Assembly: GCF_000026145.1 (NCBI RefSeq)
Contig: NC_009445.1
Coordinates: 4,402,001-4,466,000, forward strand
DNA length: 64,000 nt
Direction: 5' to 3'
DNA from: Bradyrhizobium sp. ORS 278
GTDB lineage: Bacteria > Pseudomonadota > Alphaproteobacteria > Rhizobiales > Xanthobacteraceae
A program made the translations under genes and the position numbers. Under the pieces are notes generated by a model, which searched no databases, was not told the origin of the DNA, and saw only the letters and a list, made by a program, of their open reading frames with translations. Of the stretch, positions 11,710 through 20,613 are shown in pieces (position 1 is the first letter of the stretch; the number at the start of each line of letters is the position of its first letter).

Positions 11710-12990
11710 ATGCAGCCGTCACCAACCGATGCGATGCGTCGCCGTGTCGTGATCTCCTCGACCATCGGCAATGCGCTCGAATGGTTCGACTTCACCGTCT
11801 TCGGGCTGTTCGCCGCGACCATCAGCAAGCTGTTCTTTCCCGCCGACGATCCGCTGGCATCGCTGCTCTCGACATTTGCGGTATTTGGCCTCGCCTTCGT
11901 CGCGCGCCCGCTCGGCGGACTGGTGTTCGGCCTCTACGCCGACCGCTACGGGCGCAAGGCGGCGCTGGTCGTGATGATCACGATGATGGCGATCGGCACC
12001 GGCCTGATCGGCGTGCTGCCGACCTTCGCATCGATCGGCATTGCCGCGCCGCTCTTGCTGCTGCTCGCGCGTCTGATCCAGGGGTTCTCGGCCGGCGGCG
12101 AGTTCGGCTCGGCGAGCGCCATGCTGATCGAGTTCGCTCCGCCAGGGCGCAAGGGGTTCTATGGCGCTTTCCAGACCGTGTCGCAGGCGCTCGCCTTCGC
12201 GCTCGGCGCAATGATGGCGGTCACGCTCAGCAAGACGCTGTCGCCCGCGGATTTCGCCAGCTGGGGCTGGCGGGTGCCGTTCATCCTGGGAATCCTGATC
12301 GGGCCCGTCGGCTGGTATCTGCGCCGCCGATGCGATGAATCGCCTGAATTCCGGACCCATATGGCGGAACGTGCAGCAAGAGCCACGCCTGCAAGAAAGA
12401 CCCCGCTCGGGCAGCTGTTCGCGGAGCATCCGCGCGAGCTCATGGCCTCGTTCGGCCTGATCGCGGCCGGCACCGCGATCTACTATGTCGGCGGTGTGTT
12501 CCTGCCGGCCTACGCCGCGAGCGAGCTCAAGCTGCCGCTGGCCGACGCGCAGCTCGGGCTGCTCGCGGTCAGCCTCAGCAACATTCCGCTGGGTCTCGCG
12601 TCGGGCATGCTCTCTGATCGCATCGGGCGGCGTGGCGTCATCTTGCCGGCGCTGCTGCTCTATCCCATCCTCTACGTGGTGTTGTTCAGGCAGCTGGTGG
12701 CGGAGCCGACCACCGCGCATCTGTGGCAGCTCCAGTCCGTCGGCCTGATCCTCGGCGTGCTCGGCGGCGCGGTGCCGGCGTTCATGACCGAGATCTTTCC
12801 TGTCGGCGTGCGCGCGACCGGGGCGTCGCTGATGTACAATCTCGGCGTGATGCTGTTCGGTGGCCTGGCGCCGTTCATCAATACCTGGATGGTTCAAGCC
12901 ACCGGCGACAAGTCCGCGCCGGTCTACTACATTCTCGCCGCCGCCGCGGTCGGCCTGCTCGGGATGGTCGTGTACCGCAGGAGAACATAA
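11710..12990 (+). CDS. MFS transporter, metabolite:H+ symporter (MHS) family
   Basis: Twelve-helix major facilitator protein, 426 residues. The opening segment GNALEWFDFTVFG and the loop 2-3 motif DRYGRKAA are hallmarks of the MHS group, which includes ShiA, KgtP and ProP and moves dicarboxylates, shikimate, betaine or aromatic acids with protons. The substrate cannot be read from the sequence. GASLMYNLGVMLFGG near residue 375 is the usual helix 11 motif. An M20 amidohydrolase is divergent upstream, so uptake of an acid released or cleaved by that enzyme is possible but unproven. Confidence 0.9.
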   Translation: MQPSPTDAMRRRVVISSTIGNALEWFDFTVFGLFAATISKLFFPADDPLASLLSTFAVFGLAFVARPLGGLVFGLYADRYGRKAALVVMITMMAIGTGLIGVLPTFASIGIAAPLLLLLARLIQGFSAGGEFGSASAMLIEFAPPGRKGFYGAFQTVSQALAFALGAMMAVTLSKTLSPADFASWGWRVPFILGILIGPVGWYLRRRCDESPEFRTHMAERAARATPARKTPLGQLFAEHPRELMASFGLIAAGTAIYYVGGVFLPAYAASELKLPLADAQLGLLAVSLSNIPLGLASGMLSDRIGRRGVILPALLLYPILYVVLFRQLVAEPTTAHLWQLQSVGLILGVLGGAVPAFMTEIFPVGVRATGASLMYNLGVMLFGGLAPFINTWMVQATGDKSAPVYYILAAAAVGLLGMVVYRRRT

Positions 12991-12995
12991 GCGCG

Positions 12996-13559
12996 TCAGC
13001 GCGTGCGCGGCTGCGATCGCAGCGCGCGCAGCTCGCGCGCGAGATTGGCTCGCGCCCGCTCGTCGAGCGCGGCGGCAAACGTCGCATCCGGATAGATCAC
13101 GGGACGCTTGGCGAACCGCTCCAGCATCGCGGCGCGGCCCACGCAATAGGCGTCGTCAGGCACATCGGCGTATTCGCGCCGGATCGCCTCCGCGTAGCCG
13201 TCATAGATCGCATCGTCGGCGCCGAGGATGGCGAGATCGATGGAGACGAGCAGCGCGCCGCGCCGGTCGTCCGGCGCGACGTCGTGCGTGCGGGTCAGCC
13301 GGATCAGCCGGCCGACCTCGTCGCGCAGCTCAGCCGCGACGTGACGTTCGGCCAGAGCAGCGCTCTGCTCCTCATTGTCGGAGCGCGTGGGGTCATAGAC
13401 TACATCATGCCACCAGATCGCGAGGCTCAGGATCTCGCGGTCGCGCGCGCTCAAACCGGTCACGGTGTCGAGGCGCGCCAGGCACTCCTCGATATGGCTG
13501 AGATCATGATAGTGCCGACCTGCCGCGGAGTACGCGGCGATCAGATCGTCACGGGTCAT
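12996..13559 (-). CDS. HD-superfamily predicted metal-dependent phosphohydrolase
   Basis: Small HD-like protein of 187 residues, COG4339 type. YHDLSHIEECL near residue 17 supplies early His residues and AIWWHDVVYD near residue 48 supplies the HD pair; a later LTRTHD adds another ligand candidate. No nucleotide-specificity domain is fused, so the substrate is unknown. ATG 13559 has GGAGTGCGCC upstream. The gene is convergent with the MFS gene (5 bp gap) and sits upstream of the ABM protein gene only in map order, since both read leftward with 33 bp between them. Confidence 0.8.
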   Translation of the reverse strand: MTRDDLIAAYSAAGRHYHDLSHIEECLARLDTVTGLSARDREILSLAIWWHDVVYDPTRSDNEEQSAALAERHVAAELRDEVGRLIRLTRTHDVAPDDRRGALLVSIDLAILGADDAIYDGYAEAIRREYADVPDDAYCVGRAAMLERFAKRPVIYPDATFAAALDERARANLARELRALRSQPRTR

Positions 13560-13592
13560 GGCGCACTCCGCTCGACGGCGTTTCGTGGTCGC

Positions 13593-13895
13593 TCAGCCGG
13601 CCGAGGTCAGCACCGTCTCGGTGTGCTCGACATCCGGCGGCGCGGCGAAATACTGCCCGACCAGGCCGCGCCATTCGGTGAAATTCTCCGAGCCGCGGAA
13701 ATCCACCGTGTGGTTCTCCAGCGTCTCCCACTTCACTATCAGGCGGTAGCGCTGCGGCTTTTCGATCGATTTGTGCAGCTCGAAGCCGTGAAAGCCCTTG
13801 GAGCGGCCGAAGGCCGCGCGCGCCTTGGCAACCGCGGCCTCGAAATCCTTCTCGGTGCCGGGCTTGACGTCGATCTGGGCGATTTCCGTGATCAT
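13593..13895 (-). CDS. Antibiotic biosynthesis monooxygenase (ABM) domain protein
   Basis: A single ABM/dimeric alpha-beta barrel domain of 100 residues, opening ITEIAQIDVKPGTEKDFEAA, with the conserved Trp of VKWETLENHTVDFR. Proteins of this size are often housekeeping monooxygenases or stress proteins rather than antibiotic enzymes. It reads in the same direction as the HD gene 33 bp downstream, so the two may be cotranscribed. A GGGGAGGA ribosome site lies upstream of ATG 13895. Confidence 0.85.
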   Translation of the reverse strand: MITEIAQIDVKPGTEKDFEAAVAKARAAFGRSKGFHGFELHKSIEKPQRYRLIVKWETLENHTVDFRGSENFTEWRGLVGQYFAAPPDVEHTETVLTSAG

Positions 13896-13958
13896 GCTGG
13901 TCGTCCTCCCCTGATGTTGGACCGTGTGTGTAGCCCAGACCTCAGGGGAGCGGAAGCG

Positions 13959-15185
13959 TCAGCCGGAGATGACAGCCTGGCCGGACGGTGATGCGGCGAC
14001 CGTCGCGGCAGCCGCGCGCTGGCGGCGATAGCGCTCCAGCGACAGCGGCAGTTCCGCCGAGGCCTCGACGCGGTTGCGGCCCGAGCGCTTGGCCTTGTAG
14101 AGCGCGGTGTCGGCCGCGGCGAGCAGCACGTCGAGCTCGGTTCCGGCCGGCCCGCCGGCCACGCCGATGCTCACGGTGGTGTCGACGGGTTTCTCCTCGC
14201 AGACCACGCCGGACGCGGCGAAGGCCTCGCGCACACGCTCGGCTGCGACCATCGCCTCCTCGATCGAGCAGGGCAAGAGCGCCGCGAACTCCTCGCCGCC
14301 GATCCGCCCCGACAGATCGGTCAGGCGAAGATTATTCACGACAACATCGGCGAAGATCTTCAGCACCTCATCGCCCTCGGCATGACCGAAGCGGTCGTTG
14401 ATCGACTTGAAATGATCGATGTCGAAGATCAGCACGCTGACCGGCTGCTGCGCGCGCGCCTCGCGCTCGATCAGTTGCGCGCAGGCATCCGCAAAGCCGC
14501 GCCGGTTGAGCAGCCCGGTGAGCGGGTCGGTGGTCGCGGCGCGCTTGTGCGCGGAGACGATGCGCTCGGACACCAGCATGAAGATGACGAACACCGTGCC
14601 GACGGCATAGAGCACCAGTTCGATCGAGAAGATCGTCACCCAGGCGGCGGCGAATGCGCCATTGGCATCGCGCAGCATGTTGCCGAGCAGGATCGGCAGC
14701 ATCAGGACGAAGCCGTGCATGGCCGGCACCAGAACCGCGGGCCAGCGCTTCTGCAGGGTGCGCCGGCGCTCCTGCCACAGCTCCGCCGCGGTGAGGGTCG
14801 CATAGATCACGACGATGGCGGCGCCGATGGTGAGCCGCAGCGCCTGCGCCGCGGGATCGAGCAGCATGCCGCTGGCGATCCACACGATGGCGCCGAGCGC
14901 AAGTCCCGTCACGCTCGGCGATTTGCCGTGGAAGACGCGCGCCGCGTTCCAGACCATGGCGGTCGCGATCAGTCCGATCGAACTCAGGAACAGCGAGACG
15001 ACCTCGCCATAGCTGTCGGCCACCAGCGTCCATAGCGCGATCGCGACCGCGCCGAGGATGTAGGCCGCGCCCCACCAGCGCAGCGCCGGGGTGTTCTCCT
15101 GCCGTCCAAAGTACAGCAACATGGCGCCAAGCAGCGCCGCGACCATTGTCGCTACGATGTCGAGCGTCAGGCTGTCCAGTGCCAT
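13959..15185 (-). CDS. Membrane-bound diguanylate cyclase (GGDEF)
   Basis: Makes cyclic di-GMP from two GTP. The 408 residues consist of six or seven N-terminal membrane helices (about 1-205) followed by a GGDEF domain (about 235-380). The active-site loop reads GGEEF, and RLTD lies five residues before it, so the product-inhibition I-site is present. No EAL domain follows. The membrane part resembles the MASE-like sensors of rhizobial cyclases without a clear ligand. ATG 15185 follows GAGGTGACGC. Confidence 0.92.
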   Translation of the reverse strand: MALDSLTLDIVATMVAALLGAMLLYFGRQENTPALRWWGAAYILGAVAIALWTLVADSYGEVVSLFLSSIGLIATAMVWNAARVFHGKSPSVTGLALGAIVWIASGMLLDPAAQALRLTIGAAIVVIYATLTAAELWQERRRTLQKRWPAVLVPAMHGFVLMLPILLGNMLRDANGAFAAAWVTIFSIELVLYAVGTVFVIFMLVSERIVSAHKRAATTDPLTGLLNRRGFADACAQLIEREARAQQPVSVLIFDIDHFKSINDRFGHAEGDEVLKIFADVVVNNLRLTDLSGRIGGEEFAALLPCSIEEAMVAAERVREAFAASGVVCEEKPVDTTVSIGVAGGPAGTELDVLLAAADTALYKAKRSGRNRVEASAELPLSLERYRRQRAAAATVAASPSGQAVISG

Positions 15186-15891
15186 GCGTCACCTCGGTGG
15201 CTGCGGCGGTGCGGGAACAAAGGGTTAGCGCCGCCTTATCGCGATCAACCTAACCGGTGGTCTGTTGGGAAGAGGTTTGCCTGGGATGCCAAGTTTTCTC
15301 GAAAAGCTCGACGCAACTCGCCTGCAAATGCTGCGCAAAAAATCAGCAAACAGGAATCAAACCCGATCGGGAGCCAACTGCGTGACGCTCGTTGTAATTG
15401 CGCCCGATCCACCGACGCTCATTGATAGTTGAGAACAGACGCCTGCAATATGAGCCATTTCACATGCGCCGGCCGACACTCAGCGAAACGATAGAATAAT
15501 TGCTCAAGTTTGAGATTATCTCTGCCTAACACCATCCGGCAACGGACAAGCAGCCGCACGAGGCGGGGACGAGACTATGTTTCGACGACAAGAACGAAAA
15601 AAAATCAACGGCAGATCGTCAGGCTGATAGCGCCGATCGCCGCACGCTGCTGCGCAACGCCATAAAGTCCTTAGGCGCTCGCGTCGGCGCGAGTCTGCTG
15701 CCGGGCCAACCGCGCACGCATGTCGGCGCCTGCATCCCACCATCACGGGACGTCGCTATCGATCGTCGTGGTTATCCTCGGACAGCCAGCCGGCTCGGGC
15801 TGTTAGTCTAGGTGTCGTTCGCACAGAGATGCTGCGTGATGCGCGGCAGCATCGGCAGGCCGGCGGTGGCGGAAATGGGTGAAGCGCGCGA
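15186..15891. other. Gene-free stretch between cyclase and rpsI
   Basis: About 700 bp, partly AT-richer than its surroundings (15290-15620), contain no frame with coding character or a ribosome site that I can defend. The cyclase promoter should lie at its left end and the rpsI terminator at its right end. No repeat of the families found elsewhere in the window is present. Confidence 0.5.
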
Positions 15892-15929
15892 AGCAAAAAC
15901 AAAACGGGCGCCCGCGAGGGCGCCCGTTC
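15892..15929 (-). terminator. Rho-independent terminator of rplM-rpsI
   Basis: ACGGGCGCCC and GGGCGCCCGT form a 10-bp stem with a four-base loop at 15904-15927. On the minus strand the stem is followed by a T-rich run (TTTTGTTTTTGC), 45 bases after the rpsI stop. Confidence 0.9.
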
Positions 15930-15972
15930 GTATGGGAGACCAGCAGATCCGGCCGAAGCCGGATCGCCAACA

Positions 15973-16455
15973 TCAGCGCTTCGAGAACTGGAAGGAGCGG
16001 CGGGCCTTGGCCTTGCCGTACTTCTTACGCTCGACGACACGCGAGTCGCGGGTCAGGAAGCCGCCCTTCTTGAGGACGCTGCGCAGTTCCGGCTCGAAGT
16101 TCGTCAGCGCCTTGGACAGGCCGTGACGGACCGCGCCGGCCTGGCCGGACAGACCGCCGCCGGCGACCGTGCAGATCACGTCGTACTGGCCCTTGCGGGC
16201 GGCGACGACCATCGGCTGCTCGATCATCATGCGCAGCACCGGACGGGCGAAGTAGACTTCGATGTCGCGGGTGTTGACGGTGACCTTGCCGGAGCCCGGC
16301 TTGATCCAGACGCGGGCAACCGCGTCCTTGCGCTTGCCGGTGGCATAGGCGCGGCCGAACTTGTCGACCTTCTTCTCATACTTCGGAGCGTCGGGAGCGG
16401 TGACCGCGCCCTTGAGCTGCGACAGCTGATCGAGAGACTGGATGCTTTCGGCCAT
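15973..16455 (-). CDS. rpsI: 30S ribosomal protein S9
   Basis: Protein of the small subunit head, 160 residues, whose C-terminal tail reaches the P-site tRNA. The family signature [14 protein letters not shown] and the basic ending [10 protein letters not shown] are intact. An alphaproteobacterial N-terminal extension of about 30 residues precedes the core. It follows rplM with one base between the genes and is cotranscribed with it. Confidence 0.98.
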   Translation of the reverse strand: MAESIQSLDQLSQLKGAVTAPDAPKYEKKVDKFGRAYATGKRKDAVARVWIKPGSGKVTVNTRDIEVYFARPVLRMMIEQPMVVAARKGQYDVICTVAGGGLSGQAGAVRHGLSKALTNFEPELRSVLKKGGFLTRDSRVVERKKYGKAKARRSFQFSKR

Positions 16456-16456
16456 C

Positions 16457-16921
16457 TTATGCGGCCCTCGTGTTCTTGCGGTTCAACTTCGCGATGTCGA
16501 TCTTCTCGGGGTTCTGCGCTTCGTGCGGATGATCAGGTCCGCCATAGACACGCAGATTGCCCATCTGCACGCGGCCGAGCGGGCCGCGCGGGATCATGCG
16601 CTCGACGGCCTTCTCGAGCACGCGCTCCGGGAAGCGGCCTTCGAGGATCTGGCGCGCGGTGCGCTCCTTGACGTGACCGACGAAGCCGGTGTGCTTGTAG
16701 TACGTCTTCTGCTCGCGCTTGCGGCCGGTGAACACGGCATGCTTTGCGTTGACGATGATGACGTTGTCGCCGCAATCGACATGCGGGGTGTAGATCGGGA
16801 GGTGCTTGCCGCGCAGCCGCATGGCGACCAGCGTGGCGAGACGGCCGACGACCAGACCCTTGGCGTCGATCACGACCCACTTCTTCTGGACCTCGGCCGG
16901 CTTTGCCGAAAAGGTTTTCAT
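16457..16921 (-). CDS. rplM: 50S ribosomal protein L13
   Basis: Early assembly protein of the large subunit, 154 residues, with the signature [15 protein letters not shown] near the C-terminus and the core [17 protein letters not shown] at the start. It is the first gene of the rplM-rpsI operon, a near-universal pair. The ribosome site before ATG 16921 is weak. Upstream lies a 158 bp gap before the thioesterase gene, which must hold the operon promoter. Confidence 0.98.
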
Positions 16922-17079
16922 GAGAGATATCCGTGACAGGGAGAATGCGGCGCGGCTGGCGCGCCGAACTGGTCGCAGCTTCTAGAGAAGCGCCCCGCAT
17001 TCGTCAACGCCACCAAAGCAAAATTTCTCCAGCGAAAACAGTTACTTGCAAATATGGTGTAATAATACCCTCGAAAACA

Positions 17080-17508
17080 TCACGTGTTCGGAATGGAATA
17101 GGTTGCTGTAACGTGGGCGATCGGATCAGGCGATTCCCCTGACAGCAGAGTGACTTCGCCCACAGCCAGCCGCTTGCCGAGCTTCAGCAGCCGCGCCTCG
17201 GCCAGCACGTCGGCCCCGGCGGCGCCCTTGCGCAGGAAGTTGATGTTGAGATTCGTGGTGACCGCGAGCCCGACCGGGCCGATCGCCGATAGCAGCACCA
17301 CGTACATCGCGAAATCGGCCAACGCCATCAGCGTCGGCCCGGACACGGTTCCGCCGGGCCGCAGCATGCGCTCGTTGAAGCGCTGCCGCAGCGCGCAGCT
17401 CCTGCCGTCGGCGCTCTCGATCGCGATGTCGCCGCCGGTCCGGAAGGCCTGCGGAAATTCCGCGTGCAGGAACTCCTCCAGCTCCGGAATGGTCATCTTG
17501 GCCGTCAT
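17080..17508 (-). CDS. PaaI-family hotdog thioesterase
   Basis: Acyl-CoA thioesterase-like protein, 142 residues, with a single hotdog domain: RPGGTVSGPTLMALADFAMY contains the helix that buries the CoA tail, followed by TTNLNINFLRKG. It probably cleaves small or aromatic acyl-CoAs. ATG 17508 follows GGGGGAG. It is divergent from the enoyl-CoA hydratase-like gene, with about 70 bp of shared promoter region, so both may serve the same CoA ester pathway. Confidence 0.87.
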   Translation of the reverse strand: MTAKMTIPELEEFLHAEFPQAFRTGGDIAIESADGRSCALRQRFNERMLRPGGTVSGPTLMALADFAMYVVLLSAIGPVGLAVTTNLNINFLRKGAAGADVLAEARLLKLGKRLAVGEVTLLSGESPDPIAHVTATYSIPNT

Positions 17509-17578
17509 GTCTCCCCCTGCTCTGGTTGTTGGCGATCTGTTACATTAGCTGCAACCACACGCCCATATGGAAATCGGA

Positions 17579-18400
17579 ATGTCCGCCCCTGCCCTCGCCG
17601 ATGCGACCGCCACGCCGATCCTGCTGCGCGAGATGGCCGGCTCCGTCGCGGTGCTGACGCTGAACCGGCCCGCCCAGCGCAACAGCCTCTCGGAGTCGCT
17701 GATCGCCGAGTTGCATCAGATGCTCGACGAGATCGGCGCCGACAAGGCGGTGCGCGCCGTCGTGATCGCCGCCAATGGCCCGGCCTTCTGCGCCGGCCAC
17801 GATCTGAAAGAGCTCACCGCGCGCCGAGCCGACGCCGATCGCGGCCGCGCCTTCTTCGCCAGGCTGATGAACGCCTGCAGCGCGATGATGCAGGCGATCG
17901 TCCACATGCCGAAGCCCGTCGTCGCCTCCGTGCAGGGCATCGCCACCGCGGCAGGCTGCCAGCTGGTCGCGAGCTGCGATCTGGCCGTGGCCTCCGAGCA
18001 CGCCTCCTTCGCCACGCCCGGCGTCGACATCGGCCTGTTCTGCTCGACCCCGATGGTGGCGCTGTCGCGCAACATCACACGCAAGCAGGCCATGGAGATG
18101 CTGCTGACCGGCGAGCCGGTTCCGGCGCCGCGCGCCCGCGAGATCGGTCTCGTCAACCGCGTGGTAACGCCCGGCACGGAACGCGAGACGGCGATTGCGC
18201 TGGCACAACAAGTCGCGCGCAAATCCGCGCATACGATCAAGCTCGGCAAGGAGGCATTCTACCGCCAGGCCGAGATGAGCCTTGCCGACGCCTATCGTTA
18301 TGCGGCAGAGGTTATGACCGAAAACATGCTCGCCCGCGACGCGGAAGAAGGCATCGGCGCCTTCATCGAGAAGCGGACGCCGACCTGGCGGGATGAGTGA
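17579..18400 (+). CDS. Enoyl-CoA hydratase/isomerase family protein, ECHDC3-like
   Basis: Crotonase-fold protein of 273 residues. The oxyanion-hole motif FCAGHDLKEL is intact, but GIATAAGCQLVASCDL and FATPGVDIGLFCSTP show Gln and Gly where true hydratases have the two catalytic Glu residues. The whole pattern matches the ECHDC3 subfamily rather than the beta-oxidation hydratase, so hydratase activity is doubtful. The start at 17579 is preferred because GGAAATCGG lies before it; an ATG at 17567 would add four residues without a ribosome site. A family 2 repeat follows the gene. Confidence 0.85.
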   Translation: MSAPALADATATPILLREMAGSVAVLTLNRPAQRNSLSESLIAELHQMLDEIGADKAVRAVVIAANGPAFCAGHDLKELTARRADADRGRAFFARLMNACSAMMQAIVHMPKPVVASVQGIATAAGCQLVASCDLAVASEHASFATPGVDIGLFCSTPMVALSRNITRKQAMEMLLTGEPVPAPRAREIGLVNRVVTPGTERETAIALAQQVARKSAHTIKLGKEAFYRQAEMSLADAYRYAAEVMTENMLARDAEEGIGAFIEKRTPTWRDE

Positions 18401-18419
18401 CCGCTCTCCTCTCTCTCCA

Positions 18420-18495
18420 CGTCATTGCGAGCGAAGCGAAGCAATCCAGAGTCCCACCCGAGCCCCTGGATTGCTTCGCTTCGCTCGCAATGACG
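18420..18495. repeat. Dispersed inverted repeat, family 2, copy a
   Basis: CGTCATTGCGAGCGAAGCGA and its inverse at the other end form a long stem around a short centre (GAGTCCCACCCGAGCCCCTG). Four further copies lie at 22549, 34661, 40493 and 50041. All are intergenic and about 76-82 bp long. Confidence 0.9.
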
Positions 18496-18518
18496 CAAAC
18501 TAACAGATTGCGTGCCCC

Positions 18519-19103
18519 ATGAATCACGACACCTACCCCGACGACTACATCCGCGGCATTCTCAACGGCGTGAAGGTGATCGCGATGGTCGGCGCCTCGC
18601 CGTCCGAGATCCGGCCGAGCTTCTTCGCCTTCAAATATCTGGTGCAGCGCGGCTACGACATGATTCCGGTGAATCCCGGTCATGTCGGTAAGAGCCTGAT
18701 GGGCCGCCCGTTCGTCGCCTCGCTCGCCGACATCAACCGTCCGCTCGACATGGTCGATATTTTCAGAAGCTCGCAGCACATCATGCCCGTGGTGGACGAG
18801 GCGATGAAGCTCTCCCCTTTGCCGAAGGTGATCTGGATGCAGCTCGGCGCGCGCGACGATGCCGCGGCCGAAAAGGCCGAGGCCGCCGGCCTGAAGGTGG
18901 TCATGAACCGCTGCCCCAAGATCGAATATGGCCGGCTGTCGTCGGAGATCTCCTGGATGGGCGTCAACTCCCGCACCATCAGCGCCAAGCGCGCGCCGAT
19001 CCCGACCCAAGGCATGCGATTGTCGCTGAATCGCACCAGCGTCGGTGGCGGCGCCACCGCGGCGGCCGATCGCGCCGCGAAGGACAGAAGCGATCCGACC
19101 TGA
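18519..19103 (+). CDS. CoA-binding Rossmann-fold protein (YccU type)
   Basis: CoA_binding domain protein of 194 residues. VIAMVGASPSEIRPSFF near residue 20 is the nucleotide-binding loop, MIPVNPGHVG and DIFRSS follow, and VVMNRCPKIEY near residue 128 is the conserved Cys motif. Family members bind CoA by disulfide or non-covalently, and their role is still unclear. The last 45 residues are an extra, Ala/Arg-rich tail. A hairpin at 19122-19144 (GTGTCGCG stem) follows the stop but has no T-run. Confidence 0.85.
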   Translation: MNHDTYPDDYIRGILNGVKVIAMVGASPSEIRPSFFAFKYLVQRGYDMIPVNPGHVGKSLMGRPFVASLADINRPLDMVDIFRSSQHIMPVVDEAMKLSPLPKVIWMQLGARDDAAAEKAEAAGLKVVMNRCPKIEYGRLSSEISWMGVNSRTISAKRAPIPTQGMRLSLNRTSVGGGATAAADRAAKDRSDPT

Positions 19104-19121
19104 CGCATCTGCGAAAGAAAC

Positions 19122-19144
19122 GTGTCGCGGTCATGGCGCGACAC
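19122..19144. other. Perfect 8-bp stem-loop
   Basis: GTGTCGCG and CGCGACAC pair around a seven-base loop, 18 bases after the CoA-binding gene. Without a T-run it is not a classical terminator; it may still aid Rho-dependent ending or protect the mRNA 3' end. Confidence 0.45.
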
Positions 19145-19329
19145 AGCAACGCATTTCAAATCTACCCTGACGTCGCCGCCCACCTTGACGGCATATGGCC
19201 CGCTGGCAAATGTCCTCAGCCGGGATGACGAGGGAGCCGCGACGAGCGCGCGATCGACACCGTCTTCCCTCATCGATCCCCGTGCCGGCCGGCGCCGCCG
19301 CGCGAGGAAACAAGCCCACGAGGAAACAC

Positions 19330-20613
19330 ATGACCGAACGTGCCCCCGGATTTTCCACCCTCGCCATTCACGCCGGCGCCCAGCCCGACCCGACCACCGG
19401 CGCGCGGGCGACACCGATCTACCAGACCACGTCTTTCGTCTTCAACGACGCCGACCACGCCGCCTCGCTGTTCGGGCTGCAGGCGTTCGGCAACATCTAC
19501 ACCCGCATCGGCAACCCGACCAACGCCGTGCTCGAGGAGCGCGTCGCAGCCCTCGAGGGCGGCACCGCCGCGCTCGCGGTCGCCTCGGGCCATGCCGCGC
19601 AGGTCGTGGCGCTGCAGCAGCTGCTGTCCCCCGGCGACGAATTCATCGCCGCGCGAAAACTCTATGGCGGTTCGATCAACCAGTTCACGCATTCGTTCAA
19701 GAGCTTCGGCTGGAACGTGGTGTGGGCCGACACCGATGACGTCGCGAGCTTCGAGGCCGCGGTGAGCCCGCGCACCAAGGCGATCTTCATCGAGTCCATC
19801 GCCAATCCCGGCGGCACCATCACCGACATCGAGGCGATCGCGCAGGTCGCGCGGAAAGCGGGCGTGCCGCTGATCGTCGACAACACCCTGGCCTCGCCCT
19901 ATCTGATCCGCCCGATCGATCACGGCGCCGACATCGTGCTGCACTCGCTGACCAAGTTCCTCGGCGGCCACGGCAACTCGATCGGCGGCATCATCGTCGA
20001 CGCCGGCACGTTCGACTGGGCCGGCAGCGGCGACAAATATCCGATGCTGACGCAGCCGCGTCCCGAATATCATGGCATTCGCATCCACGAGACCTTCGGC
20101 AATTTCGCCTTCGCGATCGCCTGCCGCGTGCTCGGCCTGCGCGATCTCGGCCCCGCGCTGTCGCCGTTCAACGCGTTCCTGATCCTCACCGGCATCGAGA
20201 CCCTGCCGCTGCGCGTGCAGAAGCACAGCGACAACGCCAAGGCCGTCGCCGAATATCTCAGCAAGCACCCGGCGGTCGCCTCGGTCAGCTATGCCGGCCT
20301 GCCCGAGGACAAGTACCACGCGCTCGCCCGCAAATATTCGCCGAAGGGCGCCGGCGCGGTGTTCACCTTCTCGCTGAAGGGCGGCTACGACGCCGGCGTC
20401 AAGCTGGTGTCCAATTTGAAGCTGTTCTCGCATCTCGCCAATGTCGGCGACACCCGCTCGCTGGTGATCCACCCGGCCTCGACCACGCACAGCCAGCTCG
20501 ACGACGCCTCGAAGATCAAGGCGGGCGCCGGCCCCGACATCGTCCGCATCTCCGTCGGCATCGAGGACAAGGAAGACCTGATCGCCGATCTCGAGCAGGC
20601 GCTGAGCGCGTAA
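19330..20613 (+). CDS. metY: O-acetylhomoserine sulfhydrylase (aminocarboxypropyltransferase)
   Basis: PLP enzyme of 427 residues that makes homocysteine from O-acetylhomoserine and sulfide in methionine synthesis. The opening STLAIHAGAQPDPTTGARA and the PLP lysine motif HSLTKFLGGHG are diagnostic of this branch of the Cys/Met metabolism family. VASGHAAQVVAL binds the cofactor phosphate. ATG 19330 follows GAGGAAACAC; the frame extends 45 residues further upstream without family similarity. It could in principle use O-succinylhomoserine; the length and N-terminus favour the acetyl form. I saw no convincing SAM riboswitch in the 226 bp leader. Confidence 0.93.
   Translation: MTERAPGFSTLAIHAGAQPDPTTGARATPIYQTTSFVFNDADHAASLFGLQAFGNIYTRIGNPTNAVLEERVAALEGGTAALAVASGHAAQVVALQQLLSPGDEFIAARKLYGGSINQFTHSFKSFGWNVVWADTDDVASFEAAVSPRTKAIFIESIANPGGTITDIEAIAQVARKAGVPLIVDNTLASPYLIRPIDHGADIVLHSLTKFLGGHGNSIGGIIVDAGTFDWAGSGDKYPMLTQPRPEYHGIRIHETFGNFAFAIACRVLGLRDLGPALSPFNAFLILTGIETLPLRVQKHSDNAKAVAEYLSKHPAVASVSYAGLPEDKYHALARKYSPKGAGAVFTFSLKGGYDAGVKLVSNLKLFSHLANVGDTRSLVIHPASTTHSQLDDASKIKAGAGPDIVRISVGIEDKEDLIADLEQALSA

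Noticed and set aside
19104..19329. SAM-responsive riboswitch before metY
   Set aside because: The position is attractive and the minus strand contains GATTTGA, but the rest of the SAM-II pattern is missing and the orientation is wrong.
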